64,000 bases of DNA, from assembly GCA_920105625.2 (NCBI GenBank), contig OV050033.1, forward strand, positions 11,512,001 through 11,576,000. Reading direction: 5' to 3'. A model generated the notes under the pieces. It did no database searches and was not told where the DNA came from. It saw only the letters and a list, made by a program, of their open reading frames with translations. Positions 1 through 13,600 of this stretch are shown here, piece after piece. The DNA comes from Clusia tigrina (taxonomy: Eukaryota; Arthropoda; Insecta; Diptera; Clusiidae). Made by a program: the position numbers and the translations under genes. The stretch's first letter is position 1. Every line of letters begins with the position of its first letter.

Positions 1-204
1 CCAGACGTGGAATTTTTCTGATCGTCTCCATTTCTTAAGAATGGGTTTGTTGCATCAATACACATATTCATATAAAATTTGTACCAAGAATTTTGTATTG
101 TTCTTAAGTTTTGAGCATGTTTCAATAGGGGGCGTGGTTCTCAAAATATCTCACCCATTTTTTGTTGGCGTTTTATACTAGCACAGTGATTTATAGACGA
201 GCTA

Positions 205-545
205 ACTAAGTAGACTTGTCTGCATTTGAGGTTCTCGGCCACAGGGATATTCCAGGGAACTGTAAGGCGGATGAACTCGCCCGAGAGGACACTACGATAC
301 CAGTTCAGCCAGCAGAGTGAAACCTCGGTATTCCCATTGCTACATATAAGCTACAAATAAATACAATATCCTTAGAAGCAGCTAGGAGGCGCTGGTCTGA
401 AGGAGTAGGATGAAAAATAGCTAGACAAGCGTGGCCTGAGATATGTAAATGTCAAGAGCTCAAACGATCGATCTCTAAGTAGACAAAATATAGGTACCAT
501 CATAAGAATCCTAACATGACACTGGACCCTGGGAACTCATGGCAG
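205..545 (+). mobile_element. decayed non-LTR retrotransposon (RNase H region)
   Basis: Translation on + gives a stretch resembling the end of the RNase H domain of I/R1/jockey-like LINEs: GHRDIPGNCKADELARED, then GIPIATYKLQ, then RRRWSEGVG and KIARQAWPEI. The GHxxxxGNxxADELA signature is the RNase H core. Stops and frame breaks interrupt it, so it is a fossil. It lies upstream of the ABCG leader exon and probably contributes nothing to that gene. The clade is not determined. Confidence 0.7.
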
Positions 546-1049
546 GAGGTTGGAAATCGCCTCAAATGACTTGCAAGAGTTCATCGAACACTAGATCTGT
601 TTGTGTCCAGCGCTGTCCAAAAGGAGAACTTTCTAAGTTACTATTTTCTGGACTCCCTGGAGTCATTTCAAATGAAAAATTAGCTCCATCAAAAGCTCCA
701 AATGGCTGGACATTTGAGAGGGAATGGACTTGCGTCTCATGCTGTCACAAAATGGCCAATCCTAAGTATGCTTTTTGGCAGCTGCTCAACCTACCTACTT
801 ACCATAGCTGTTACGTCTCTCTCTGGTAGTTGAAAAACAGCTCACCCAGACAGCTTTAGTATACCCTCTTTCCCGTTTTAGGGTAAACGGTATCAAAAAC
901 GATAACAAAAATTGGTCAACAGACTTCTTTTCACTTTTACGTAAATATATTTAAATACATTTTTTTTTTGTTTTCTTTAAATCACTTCATCCACATATTT
1001 ATGCATTTTCTTAATTTTGCGTTTCTTTTTTCTTTGTCTCTCGTTCCAG

Positions 1050-1205
1050 AAAGTTGACCAGTAATCAGTGAAAAAAATTCTTGAATATAAGAACGATGTA
1101 CAAATAAAGTGCCTCATGCGACATCAATTGTAATACAAAGAAAACAACCAATTAATTAAACTTAATTTATACTGTAAGTGCATAGAGCAAGAATTGCGCA
1201 AAGAA
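1050..1205 (+). other. probable 5' UTR portion of ABCG exon with upstream splice acceptor
   Basis: A pyrimidine-rich run ending in CAG at 1047-1049 (tctctcgttccag) is a good 3' splice site. From there to the ATG at 1206 the sequence is non-coding, with several stops. This suggests that a further non-coding first exon and the promoter lie upstream, possibly outside the window. This is inferred from the splice signal only; a start of transcription inside the region cannot be excluded. Confidence 0.4.
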
Positions 1206-4200
1206 ATGGCTTTGGAAATGGAAAACAAATTGCAGCGGAAACGCTCGCGACTCATCGATATTCTATTTAAGGATTTAGTCTATCAAGTGGACATGCCGAA
1301 GCAAAAGGGTAAGTTTACTCATTTATCTGGGATTTTACATGCCAAGAATAGTCTCAGGCAGGTGTGAAAATCATTCAAGATAATCTGGGAAAGAATTCCT
1401 AGGTTGCAATGCTATACTTAGTACACAGATGCCTCTAAAAGGATATATATGTGTACCAGATAACTTCGAGTTTAGGTCGACTATAGTGGGTTTCTTCTGA
1501 TTTGCAGAGAGATTCTTTTCTCTGTTCCCGTTTCCTAGTTTTAAAAAAGCTATCCCGATGGCTAGCAATAATCTGCCAGGCCGAAACTTATGCCATAGAG
1601 GTATGCACGATACATACTATCTGACAATCATGTGGTCTTAATGGCATAGCAGGCGTTTGTGGGCACATCAAGACTAGTCTAGGATTGCCGAAACCTTTTA
1701 AATGAACTGGGACATAACAATTCAATATAATTGCATTGAATCCAAGGGCATGTAGGACATATAGGTAACGAAAACGTCGACCAGCTAACCAAAAAAAGGT
1801 GCAATAAGCCCCTAATAGGCCCTGAACCATTCTGTAGGCTTCCAAAAGGACACAGCCAAGAACTCTTGAGGAAATGGGTAGATCGCACATTTACCTGACT
1901 AGTTATTTAGAAAAATGTCAGGCCAAAAGACAGAGAGGACCTCTGAATCCTAAGCGGATACTTGTCGGTCCACTGCACACTCAGGTATCATCTCAAAAAT
2001 TGGGAATTTCCTACACGGATATCTGTAGAATATGCAACTAGGAACCGGAAACTTCTGTGAGCATTCTCTGTGAATGGCTTGCAGTCTGCAGCAGGCGCTG
2101 CTTTAATAGCACCCGAAACTATTTGGAACATGGAATCCTATTAATTACTAAAAGTCATAAAGATCTTTATAATGAACTTTTAAACAATGGGTTCGCATAA
2201 TAGATTAAACTGATCGAAGTCCACATCAGCCAATGATAATAATCATAATGTTCCATTTTTCTACCTGCAAATATTTTTCTATTATTCTATGAAAGCCTTC
2301 ATTCTCTCCCCTTCAAAATATGGATCCATATACCTGGGTAAATCAGCTTAGTTCCAACTCATTACTCAGGTAAATCAGCTTAGTTTAACATCTTCAGATT
2401 CCAGTACTTTTAATTAGTTTTTACTCATTCCCTTTTTTATAGTTCTACGCAGACTATTCAGACCAGTTTCACGCAAACAGAGTACAGAGCAATTAGTATT
2501 TATTAAACATGTCGACAGATGGACGGATCCCCACTACTGAGCTCGTCAACGGCGATCTGTCAACACTGTCTCTAACATAATCATACAAGAGGAATTTGCT
2601 CGTTACGATTAACCTGCTCTGGCTTTTAAGCTCTTGATAAGATTAGAGTATCAAGCATGTTCACTATAAAGAGTAATAATTTTCTCTTGACTAGTTTCTT
2701 AATCAGTTGTTAAGCTCCTCCTGACTTGATCAAAGTATTTGTTTTAAAAATTTCTTTGTTCGCATTACTGTAATTATCACATCTTTATCACAGAATAGTT
2801 AGTCAGTGTTTTCTCCAGTCACAGTTTTGTAATAATTTCGTTTTATTGTTTTGTTATCCTTTCCATTCCTATGAACAATTTTTCTTGTGTTCGTTTCGTT
2901 ATCTTTAAATTTGTTTATATAATATTGCAATTCAATTCCCATATAATTCCTGTATTTATTTTCACTCCTCCCTGCACCGCCACCGATCCCTCACCCATGT
3001 TCAGCTGTGCAACAATCTGTTGAAAGCATGATTTTGCCAACACTTCACACGAAACTTTCTGAATTCCACAGCCACAAATTGACAATTAAATTACACTTTT
3101 TAATTTGCAGTCTCAGCGAACGCGGATGTATTCAATGAATTGCTTATTAAATGTAAAAAATGCAGGCTTCAAGCTAATCTCATGATTGCAACTACAACGA
3201 AATAAAAGAAATACGTTGGATATTGTGCAATCTTGTAATTAATACTCGTATTGTGATCAACTGTTGTGATGTGACTTCATAGTTGTGGGTAATAGTTTAG
3301 GAGGTGGTGCTCAGATGAGTATTACGAGTATTAATTGATTTGCTTGGTTGACTTCTTTATAAACTAATTGCAGACTTTCAAAGCTTGGTATATTATTAAA
3401 AACTTTGTTGCTATATTATTAAAAACTTTTCTTTCTTGCTGTATATTTATTTCGCCTATAAAACTATTTAGTGATGATTCGATACTTAAAGATATCATAA
3501 CTGAACTTGATCTGATATGATTGCTCGTTTCTAATGTGAAAGTGATAAGAAGAGTTGGATGAGATCCCTTGGGACAATATCACCTAAAGATCTGCAAAAA
3601 GGTTCTTCTTCCGAAGAAGTTCTCCTAATTGGGAAACATTATTTTAGCATAACATTTTTGAAGGGGTTAATTCTATACTATAGTGGTATAATCTCTATAA
3701 AGTGAGGTATAAATCTTCTAAAAATGCATTTTAACCGAAATGTAATTATACCGGGAAACACAGAAACCTCATCAGCTAGTTACCTTCTACTATAATAGAC
3801 TGGATTGTCAGATGAGTATATTCGCAAAAAATTTAGAGTATTCACTTTTGTGTTGCAATTCAAGAGTGATCTTTTTGTTCTAAGAGTCTAAATACTGTTA
3901 AGGGGGAATTTTGATCCAGAAAACCGCCGTCATACCAAATACCGTATATTAGATATTTACGATATATATCTACCTAGTATATTGATATATAACTAATATA
4001 CGATATTTGGTTAAAGGTATTGAGTTACGTAGCATAGAAACACTAACAGAAACAGAATCCCCTACATTTGCAGCGGAAACAGTATCCACATTAGAATCTG
4101 TAACAGAATAACAGAGAATTTAACGACAGAAAAGAGCGTTTGGCGACAGAACATAAAAGCATTTTAAGATATTTTAATAATATATTTTATGAACTAGTGA

Positions 4201-7200
4201 ATTTTTTTTCTATTTACAATTCCATATACACAATTTCCTAACTTTATTTACAAAAATCGACTTCGATTGGATTCGATTTCTGGGCAGGTCCTCATAGTTG
4301 GTGTGCTGTTGTTTTCACATATGTATATATTGTAGTATATAGTATATTTTGGAAAATTTCCTTTTATTGAAATATCTCTGAAGAGGACAGTCGCTTGTGC
4401 GAAATTGCTATAGGAGCTGACAAATGTTTTTCAATAATTCTCCAGCTGATAATTATTAGGGTGGTTCTGTAGATAAATAAATTCAAATACTGATTACTTT
4501 CATATGTAAAAAATAATATTGGAGGAATACTTCTACAGTAAGGACTAGCTATTTCCTCTTCTTCTCCCATGTCTAAATATATTAATGAATCTCCAGAATC
4601 CTCGTCGCTTTTATTACGGTGACAAACAAGCGTTTCTATAATTAAACAGAATAACTATTATTATTTGCACTAAGTGCATTACCAAGTTTTAGTGGAAAAT
4701 TTAATTCATTACATTATTTTTAATTGTGAAATGTGTTTTTTGCGCCAGTGCACTGAACCAGACACAATCGTACATTTTTTCTATATGCACACTTGATGCT
4801 TCACTGGCCCGACCTCTCATGTGAGCACTTGTGCCAGTTCCACTATCACGAGACTCCGACTGCCGACTGGCGGCTGGTGAGACTGCGTGCTTGGCCGATG
4901 ATGCAGCGAGTGTACTGGCCTGCCACTTAGGTATGCAAATTTCCAATACTACACCCAACTGGAATAGTTGTAAACGATTTGTATGAAAATAGTTGCCAAT
5001 CATTTGCGGTGTCAGGTCGGTTATTAGCGCCAGCTTAGTCAGCGTCTTTTCCGTCAGCCTTTTAAATTTACAGCACATTTTTTCGTCATCTATTTGATTG
5101 TCATTTTTTATTTACTCTACAATTAACGTGTAATGTACGCACGCTTCAACAATAATAATGTGATTTTTTGTCTACTAATATTTTTGTGCCACCGTGCGCC
5201 GCCACACTACTCAATGAAGCTAATTGCTCCGTGTTGAAACTGAAAGTAAAGACGCTGCCAGCTCCAATGAAGCGATTTGTTTACATGCGACTCAGTGCAA
5301 ATGCTGCCTGCCGCCGATACAAATCTACTTAAACAAACATTCAGATGATAAATAGCCGCGTTGCATAATCAGTCATTAAAATCGTCATCATGACAGCAAT
5401 TCATTAAAAAAAATTAATTATATTAATAATAACGCTGACTAATGCCAAATATGTGTCACAAATTAGTTTATCAATTCAAATACAATGTTTTTAATTGCTT
5501 TAAAAAAAACAATAAAAATACTTTATAGCATTTTATGCGTGGTCATGCTTTAAACTAAGTTTTCCCCAACCATGAGGCTGCCCCTTAGCATTTGGAGATA
5601 CGTGACCCCCAAGGCGTGTGATAAACTACGAGTATCATAGTGAGAGTACTAAGCCATATACTTACTTACTTAGGTGGCCTGATCACAGAATCTGTGATCA
5701 CAACCCTTTACCAGGTTAGGGCCGACTTGAAGAAATATACAGATATACTGTGGACTTTCATTTAGTACCATTGGAGGTCAGCGGAAGAAATCCAGAAGTG
5801 AAGAAAGAAAGCAATCCTGGAAGAATCTTGCTGCAGTAAGACAAGGCATGTGAAAAGCTACGAGTATGATAGTGAGAGTACTAAGAAATATAACTATAAA
5901 GGAGGTCTGCATAAGAAATACAGCAAAAGAAAAAGAAGCCTATTCTGGAAGAATCCTGCTGCAGTAAGACAAGCTAATCTTCCCTTAACTTACCCTTCTG
6001 GGAGACTTTAGTCTAAAAAGAGCTAAGGAGCTGATAAGCATTCTTCGGAGCAAATAAAGAACTGGTAAGCATGGCTCAGAACACATGAAGAGTCATCACT
6101 GACATTTTAAATGGTCACTGTGGACTCAACTAACTTTTGAATAAATTAGCTCTAGCTTCAGATGCCATCTGTAGATTCTGTGTTGCAAGTGGAAAACCCT
6201 CACTACATCTGATCACAAATTACGGAGCTCTGGTACACAACAGACATTGGCGTGTTGGAGAGCACATCTGGGATATGAGTTAACTTCCTCAAATTGATAC
6301 TTCCAAAATGCAGAGGCGCCTGGTGAGAGCTGTTAAGGTCGGCCGTAAATCGATAACCGATTGTAATGTCCACCTGAGTAAGTGACAAAGTGAGATGCCT
6401 CCGGAAAACATAAGCTCCTATCTGAAATAAACCTGAAGGAAGATCTAGAAATGAGACTATGGTTTTAAGTAAACAGAGGCATCACAAAAGATCATTTAGG
6501 TCGCAGCGTACATACCCTATTTATTTATTTACCCAAAGATATTAAATCACCGAGCTCAATATCCATGCTCACAGAGTGCTCCACGAAAATAATAGCAACA
6601 AAAATTGCAATAAAACTCACAACAATAACAACAACTATAACAGTGCAATGACCCGAATGGAAATTTTTGGATCGACCTTTTTTAGGCAGTCATTAAGTTT
6701 GTCGAAGTTGTTCAACCCAAGTGAACACAATACGGTTCGCAATTCTTCGCTGCCTAATTAGGCATGTTTAATTAGGTTGTGTCCCTTTAGCACCACATTT
6801 GGCTAATGTCATGGAAGCCAAATGCCAAGTACGAACTTAATTTTGCAAACTTAATCAAGAATTATCATATTATAAGTTCGAGTCGGGCGTTGACGTTATA
6901 CCTGTATATGTTATAGGTATAACGTAAGTAAAACATTCTTATTTACCATCGTAACTTACCTAGACATGTCATAATGTTTGCGTCATCAGTACCAAATTGG
7001 AATTCGTCAACGTTACAAAGATTCGTCCGTGAGATCGGTGTCAAATGAGAAACGTTGCACAACGTTCCAAAAGGGGAGTTCGGCTTCCACCTATGCAAGT
7101 GGAGAAAAGGTCAGTTTCCACCTATGCAAGTGAAGAAAATATCAGGTCATTGCTAATGTGATAGAAAAGGACCTGAAATAGAAGAATACAATGAAACTCG

Positions 7201-10200
7201 TCAATTATGGACCAGAAAATTCTTGGTAAAACTCATCCATGAGACCGATGTCAAACGGGAAATGTTGCGCAACGCTTAAAAGGAGGGTTTGGGTTCCATC
7301 TAAGCAAGTGGAGAAAAGGTCAGCTCTTTACTGAGGTCAATAGAAATGAGCTGGTATAGAAGAATCCATGAGACCGGTGTTAAGCGGAAAACATAATGCA
7401 AAGTTTCGGGTTCCACCTATACAAGTGGAGAAAATGTTACAAAATTACTGAGGCAAAAGAAAAGGAGCTGGAATAGAAGAATCTATTAGAAAAATATAAA
7501 AAAATCTTGATCAATGTCGTCCATGAGACTGGTGTTACATACGAAAAGTTGCGCAAAAATACAAAAGGAGTGTTTGGGTTCCACCTATACAAAAGTTTGA
7601 TTACTGAGGCAGTAGAAAAGGGATATGGAATACAATAGAAGAATAGAATAATATTCGTAGAGCATGAAATAATATTAAAAAGAAAATTAATTAATAAACT
7701 TTAAAAGTGTGAATTTCCTCCTACTTTTTCCATATGCGTTTATTTGCCGAAACTCGAAACATTACGTTGTATTGCACGTGTCTATAGTCCAAGCAACTTT
7801 GAATTCGGTCGAATAATACCGCTAGCATATTTTTGAGTTTAAGTAAAAGTGCTTCATGCCAAACACCATCGAAGGTCTATGCAACGTGTAGATAAAGTGT
7901 CCCTAAATTGTTTCTCCATCCCAGCCAATTAATATTTTATTGATTTCTCGCTGAACTTTTTGGAGAGTCGAGGGTCCCGGGATTCGCTTTTCGAATGTTT
8001 TTGATATAATTGCTGATACTGATGCTTTCGGTAGATTCTCCATTTTTGCTCTGGGGTGAGGACCAACAGGGGGTGCACGTTGAGATCCCTTAAAGTAGTA
8101 GTTGATTCGACCCCCCTCGGGTGGTAGCAGCACGAGCCACCGCCCAAATTTCCACAGACTTGCCATCTGTCGAATGGGCAGGCGAAGTAGTCAAAGGAAA
8201 GACTTATCGGCCTATATGATGTGGTCTTCGTTGAATTGTTGACAGGCTTAGTGGGGTACGCCGGAGAACCGGAGAAGAAGGAGGTCTCCAAGCACTCAGG
8301 CAGTGATGTCCATTGTACTATATTTGCCGGGCTAAGGAATGGCTATTATTTTAGACACCTTCCACACTGTTGGATTGTAGTTTTGCTCTATTACAGCGTT
8401 AAAGATATTCCTAAGATATATAATGGCACTGTCAGGTAAATGTTTTGATAGTTCTTATCGTTTTCGACAAATTTTTTCCCGTTTTAGTCTTTATTTCAAA
8501 TGAAGGTTTCTTTCTTTGGTGGTTATGGTTTCAACACTTGTCTCCAGCTGTGTTGCTCTTTGCTTAAGCGAACTTATTTAATTTTTATGTGATGTCATTT
8601 TGATGTAATTGTGATGAATATGAATAAAGTTGTATATAGTAATTTTTTTGCCATACCCATTTTGTTCCCGAATACGAATGATGGAGTTTTCCTGGGTCAT
8701 TACTGAGTATTCTAGAGCAACCCTTTTTGAGAAAATAGTCGTTTTAAATTTTTACTAATAAGTTAACTAAACTTTGCGTTGGGTGTACCAAATCAATAGA
8801 AATACCCATATTTCATACGTTATGTTTATAATTTGTTTCATGTCTAATTCCCGGCATAGGAACCACAGAGACTGTTGGTTGCATGAATGTCAAAGAACAG
8901 TTTTTGGGTGCGACGTGTTTGCGCTCTCAGGGTAAATTGATACACTGAACATATTCGTGTTATTGAACACCGCTCAATATCAATAAATTTTACAAGCGTC
9001 GCGGAATGCCTGACTAGATTGTTTTTGTTATTGTCTTGAAACGCAGATGTGTTTACACAAAAAATCAAGGAAAATATGTTGTGGATTTTTATTAGCCGTA
9101 AATAATAAAGATTTATATCCACGACAGAGATTGAGACTCAGACTGGTTCTTTGATTATTTTAAACATGTTTCTTTTTTCTTGATAGTAAATTTAATTATA
9201 CAATATTTGCATAAATATCGACAGTTAGAAATGTGAGGAAATACAAGCAAAATTGTTGCTGATGCTTAACATATTTTCCTGTGAGGCGAATAAATGGATT
9301 GCATAGTTTCCGAAACAAAAGTGAGTGAGTCACGCGTATGGACAGATACCGTGACTGTGTCTAAAATGTTTGCCAATATATCGTTTTATTGTTAGTAGTT
9401 AAGGAAGTTAGTCAAATAAACAAATGAGTACTCCATTAGGATATCATTGATAATAGCTCTGTGATACGAAAAGGAACGATACAAATCTTATATAATTATA
9501 AATACTTAAGATATGTGGTCTTATCAGCCAATAACCATAAATTTGACAGTGATTATGGTTTTATATATGACGAAATCGGTCTCGTAGTCGGTTGTGAACT
9601 TTATAGAGCTTGTCGGGCAGTTTAATAACGATATTAGCAGCGCTAACGATGCCTCAGGAGGAAGTTAAAGAACGATCATTACAGAGCTAACGATGTCTCA
9701 GGAAGAAGTTAAATAACGATGTTAACAAAGCTAACGATGTCACAGTAGGAATGTATATGCAGCATGACTATTGAGATCGTCACGTTTATGAGGCAGATAT
9801 CAATAATTATTGCTTGCGTTATCTGCAATGTTATCTTGGAATTGACGCTATAGTGACAATTTGTAAACCTAATGATCTGGCGATATGTGGCGACTCCAGT
9901 CATGTTGTGGCTGACTGATGATGCTTTGTTGCGAGTCGTCTGTGTTTATGGTCTTATGTTTCAAGTGAAACAGCTTTCGACCACTTACAATGTGTACTTC
10001 AAATGGTTATATAGTGAATCATTTTAAAGTTCAGAGATTTATATATAACAAAAGTTTTCTATATAGATTAAAGATTTATATTTAGAAAAAGATTTATATA
10101 TAGTTTAAACAATTGTAACCTTATAACGCTCGGGGATTTAGTTTAGAGTAAATTGTGTATTTTTATAAAGCTGTATAAGATTTCAAAGTGTTTTTAGAGT

Positions 10201-10542
10201 TATAAAAATGCTTACTATAACGCTTTCATTATTATTCAATTATTCTTTAAAGCTGTAATCAAGCTTGCATAAACGGCATTGTTGTGCATATTTTAGGCCG
10301 TCGATTTGTTCAAAGTTTTTATAAAGCTTGTAAAAGTATTGAAAAAAATGTAGTTTGTGTACAGTTGGATGTGCCAAAAACTACTATAAAGGCTTGTAGA
10401 ACATTATTTTATGAAGTTTGGTGCCTTATTGCTTCAAAGCTGCAGTAATAACTTTAATAAAGCCAATAGCCTATCTGCATGCAGCAATAATAATATGACA
10501 CTCGTGATTTCTTTATATTATTCATTGAATTATAATGAAGAA

Positions 10543-10621
<79 letters not shown>

Positions 10622-13600
10622 CCATGTTCTCGTATAAACACATATATCAATTTAAGAACAACAATGAACGACGACGTAATAAACCCCTGTTCTGGCAGCC
10701 TTTTTTGAATTTATACTTTTATTTGTATCTTCTTTCCCCTGACGCTGCAGTTTAGCACACCAGACTTCTTCCAGGGCCGAACGCAACAGTTACAAGGCCC
10801 TCAGAATGGATCAATATTGCTAAAGAAATCACTTTATTTCGCAATTTCAAACTAATCTTATTGTTATCTCTCACGGAAATAGGGGCTTAACCGATGCCAT
10901 CTTTGGAAGGGAATAGAAGCCTTTCAGGCAGTTCCAAACATTCCGGTTTTGTCGTATCAGCTATAGTTGGGCCATATATTGGGGACAGTGGGAATATATA
11001 CATTTTTCCTCTAGTTTAAAAATTTAATACTTTTCTGAAACTGGATTAAGGAATTTTAACTCTTGTCATAATTTAACTTCAAGGGTCTAGTTTATTGCCT
11101 ATTTTCTTGTGATATATACATATGAAAGATATTTATTATTATTATATCTTACACCATAATTAATTATGACTGCATGTACTGAGGCCTTAGACGAGAAGAG
11201 AAACAATTTTTTTAAAAACTAAGATTTTTGAGACCAAGCATGGGGAGGACGTGAACCCGCGACCCTTTGAGTGTGAGTCTGGCATGCTTACCACTGGACC
11301 ACAGTTGGCGGCTGAAAGATAATTAATAAACTCCTCTTCAGAGAAATTGCTTAGGGCTCCAATATGTGCTCTGCAACCGGGCCTTTTGATAGGGTAGGGC
11401 TGCACTTTTTACAGAGTATATCAGGCTTTTTTTAGGAAGTAGACTGATCTTCTTTATAAAGTAGAGCGATTCTCGTTACAGAGTAGAGCGACCCTCTTTA
11501 TAGAGTAGAGGCGCCCTCTTTATAGAGTAAGCCGTCCCTCTTAATAGAGTAGACCGGTCCTTTTTATAGAGTAGACCTGCACTCGTAATAGAGTAGTCCA
11601 GCACTCTATAGATTAGACCGTCCATCATTATAGAATAGAGCGGCTCCCATAATAGAGTAGACCGGGCCTTTTTATAGAGTAGACAATGCCTCTTTATAGA
11701 GTAGAGCGCCCGTTTTTATATAGTGGACTGGGCAAATTTATAGAGTAGAGGGAGGGGGCCCTCTTTATAGAGTAGACGAGGCCTTTTTATATAGTCGACC
11801 GACCCTTTATAAAATACAACGGCGCTCTTTATAAAGTAGATCGGCCCCCTTTATATAGTAGAGCAGCCCTCTTTATAGAGTAGGCCCTGCCTCTTTATAG
11901 AGTATATCGCCCCTCTTTATAGAGTAGACCGGCCCTGGTGTTACCAATTGTGGCTCAAGCTTGTTATTGTTTTTATGGCGATTTTGTTTTTTATGGGATT
12001 AGAGGCCGGTTTTCTTTACTTAAAGCGTTAATTGCGGTCTAATTGCAAACTCTCCACTGAATTAACTTTTTAGTGCTCTTCGACACTAAAAAGCCGAATG
12101 ATAAATTCTAAATTAGACGTTTCAGTGTTTATGGGTAAACAACAAGCACGCACATTATAATACCAGTATTAAGGCGTGTGTATGAGTCTAATTGTGGTTT
12201 ATGGGGTCGTGCAAGGGGCGACTGTGGGGCACAAGTTGTGTGAATTTAGTATGATAGCTGTCATGTGTTGGCATTTATTTCTGCTATAAAATCAGGCTTC
12301 ATATAGAAAGATTATGTTTCCAAAAAACGTGTTGGATAAGAACAAGAAACACTTATAAAAGACTTCCCCACACAATTTCCTATATCCTTTATCTATCCTC
12401 AATGGTACGCAATTATCCTTTAAGCTGCAGTCAAATATTCAGTTATGAACTGGACTGGATTGGACTTCAATCATACTGGAGAAGGTAGAGAAGGCCTACT
12501 TAGCTATGTTCTCCTTCCAATTGGTCGTGAAATCTTATATAGTGGCTCTGGTTTTACACTCAATGTTTTGGGTTAAACTCATATGTGGTATGGTGGTCTA
12601 GTTAACTGTACTAGACCAGATTCTACTTATATACTCGTTTATACTTTCAAAGATCCGAAAATATGCCTAAAATATAATCTAAGAAAAGCTGTTCTCTACT
12701 CTATTGTTATGGTGGATGCTTCAGCTTATTTCGAACACCATCATAAAAACTCTTGCAACCTAGGATGAAGAGTTACCTTCCAACATACTAAGATGGATAT
12801 TGTTTAAGTTCAGAAGACATTGGTTCAAAAATCCATTATCAGCTGATTGGCTCTGTATAATGATGCATACGGGTGATGATTACTGGTCACTATATCCTTC
12901 GAGGATACGTAGAGAGATTCGATTTTTCATTTTGGGAACTAGTTTTCATATTTTCTGTTAGGAAACTATCTTTACAACTGAGCTGAGGGATTCAAGTAAT
13001 AGGCATGCTAAGAGATATTCTATAATTGATAAAAAATTGGTCATAGCTTGGGAACAAAGCACGAGATTAGAGAAGTTGCCCATACATGGTATCAAAATGA
13101 TGTCAAAACATGTTGGCAGACATTTCTCCCCTAATCTATACTCTATACGAGTATATATCCTTAATTATTTTAAAAATCTTTTATTTCTTTTCAGAGAAGA
13201 AAAGTGTACTTAAAGGCATTGCGGGCACATTCAAAGCGGGCCAATTGACCGCTATCATGGGCCCGTCAGGGGCCGGTAAATCCAGTCTTATGAATATTTT
13301 GACCGGGTTTACGTAAGTATCAAATTCTCGTTCTAATAATTAAATGATGTAAATATCGAAAATGCATTTTTTATTGCTGTTACAGTAAAACGGGTGTTTC
13401 GGGGACCATTGACTTTGGAGATGCTCCCAAATCGAGAAAACTCTGTTGTTACATAATGCAAGATGATCATTTCTATTCATGGTTTACCGTGGAGGAAACA
13501 ATGATGCTTGCAGCTACACTGAAAATATCGAATGATTCGATGAATATGAAGGAGAAGAAAATGCTCGTATGTAGTGAATGATTCTTTCCTTGACACATTT

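Noticed and set aside
539..829. 96-codon + strand open frame
   Set aside because: It follows a decayed LINE and shows no known domain; likely chance or transposon debris.
4701..5078. 125-codon - strand open frame in ABCG intron 1
   Set aside because: No domain, signal or family is recognised, and there is no supporting splice or context; length is within chance for a GC-richer patch.
7903..8291. Two overlapping - strand frames of 87 and 120 codons
   Set aside because: They overlap in different frames and cover part of a dispersed repeat, with no recognisable protein.
11240..11310. Possible functional tRNA gene on - strand
   Set aside because: Has A- and B-box-like strings, but the anticodon stem pairs poorly, no acceptor stem closes, and diverged copies elsewhere share a long body and tail; a SINE is the better reading.
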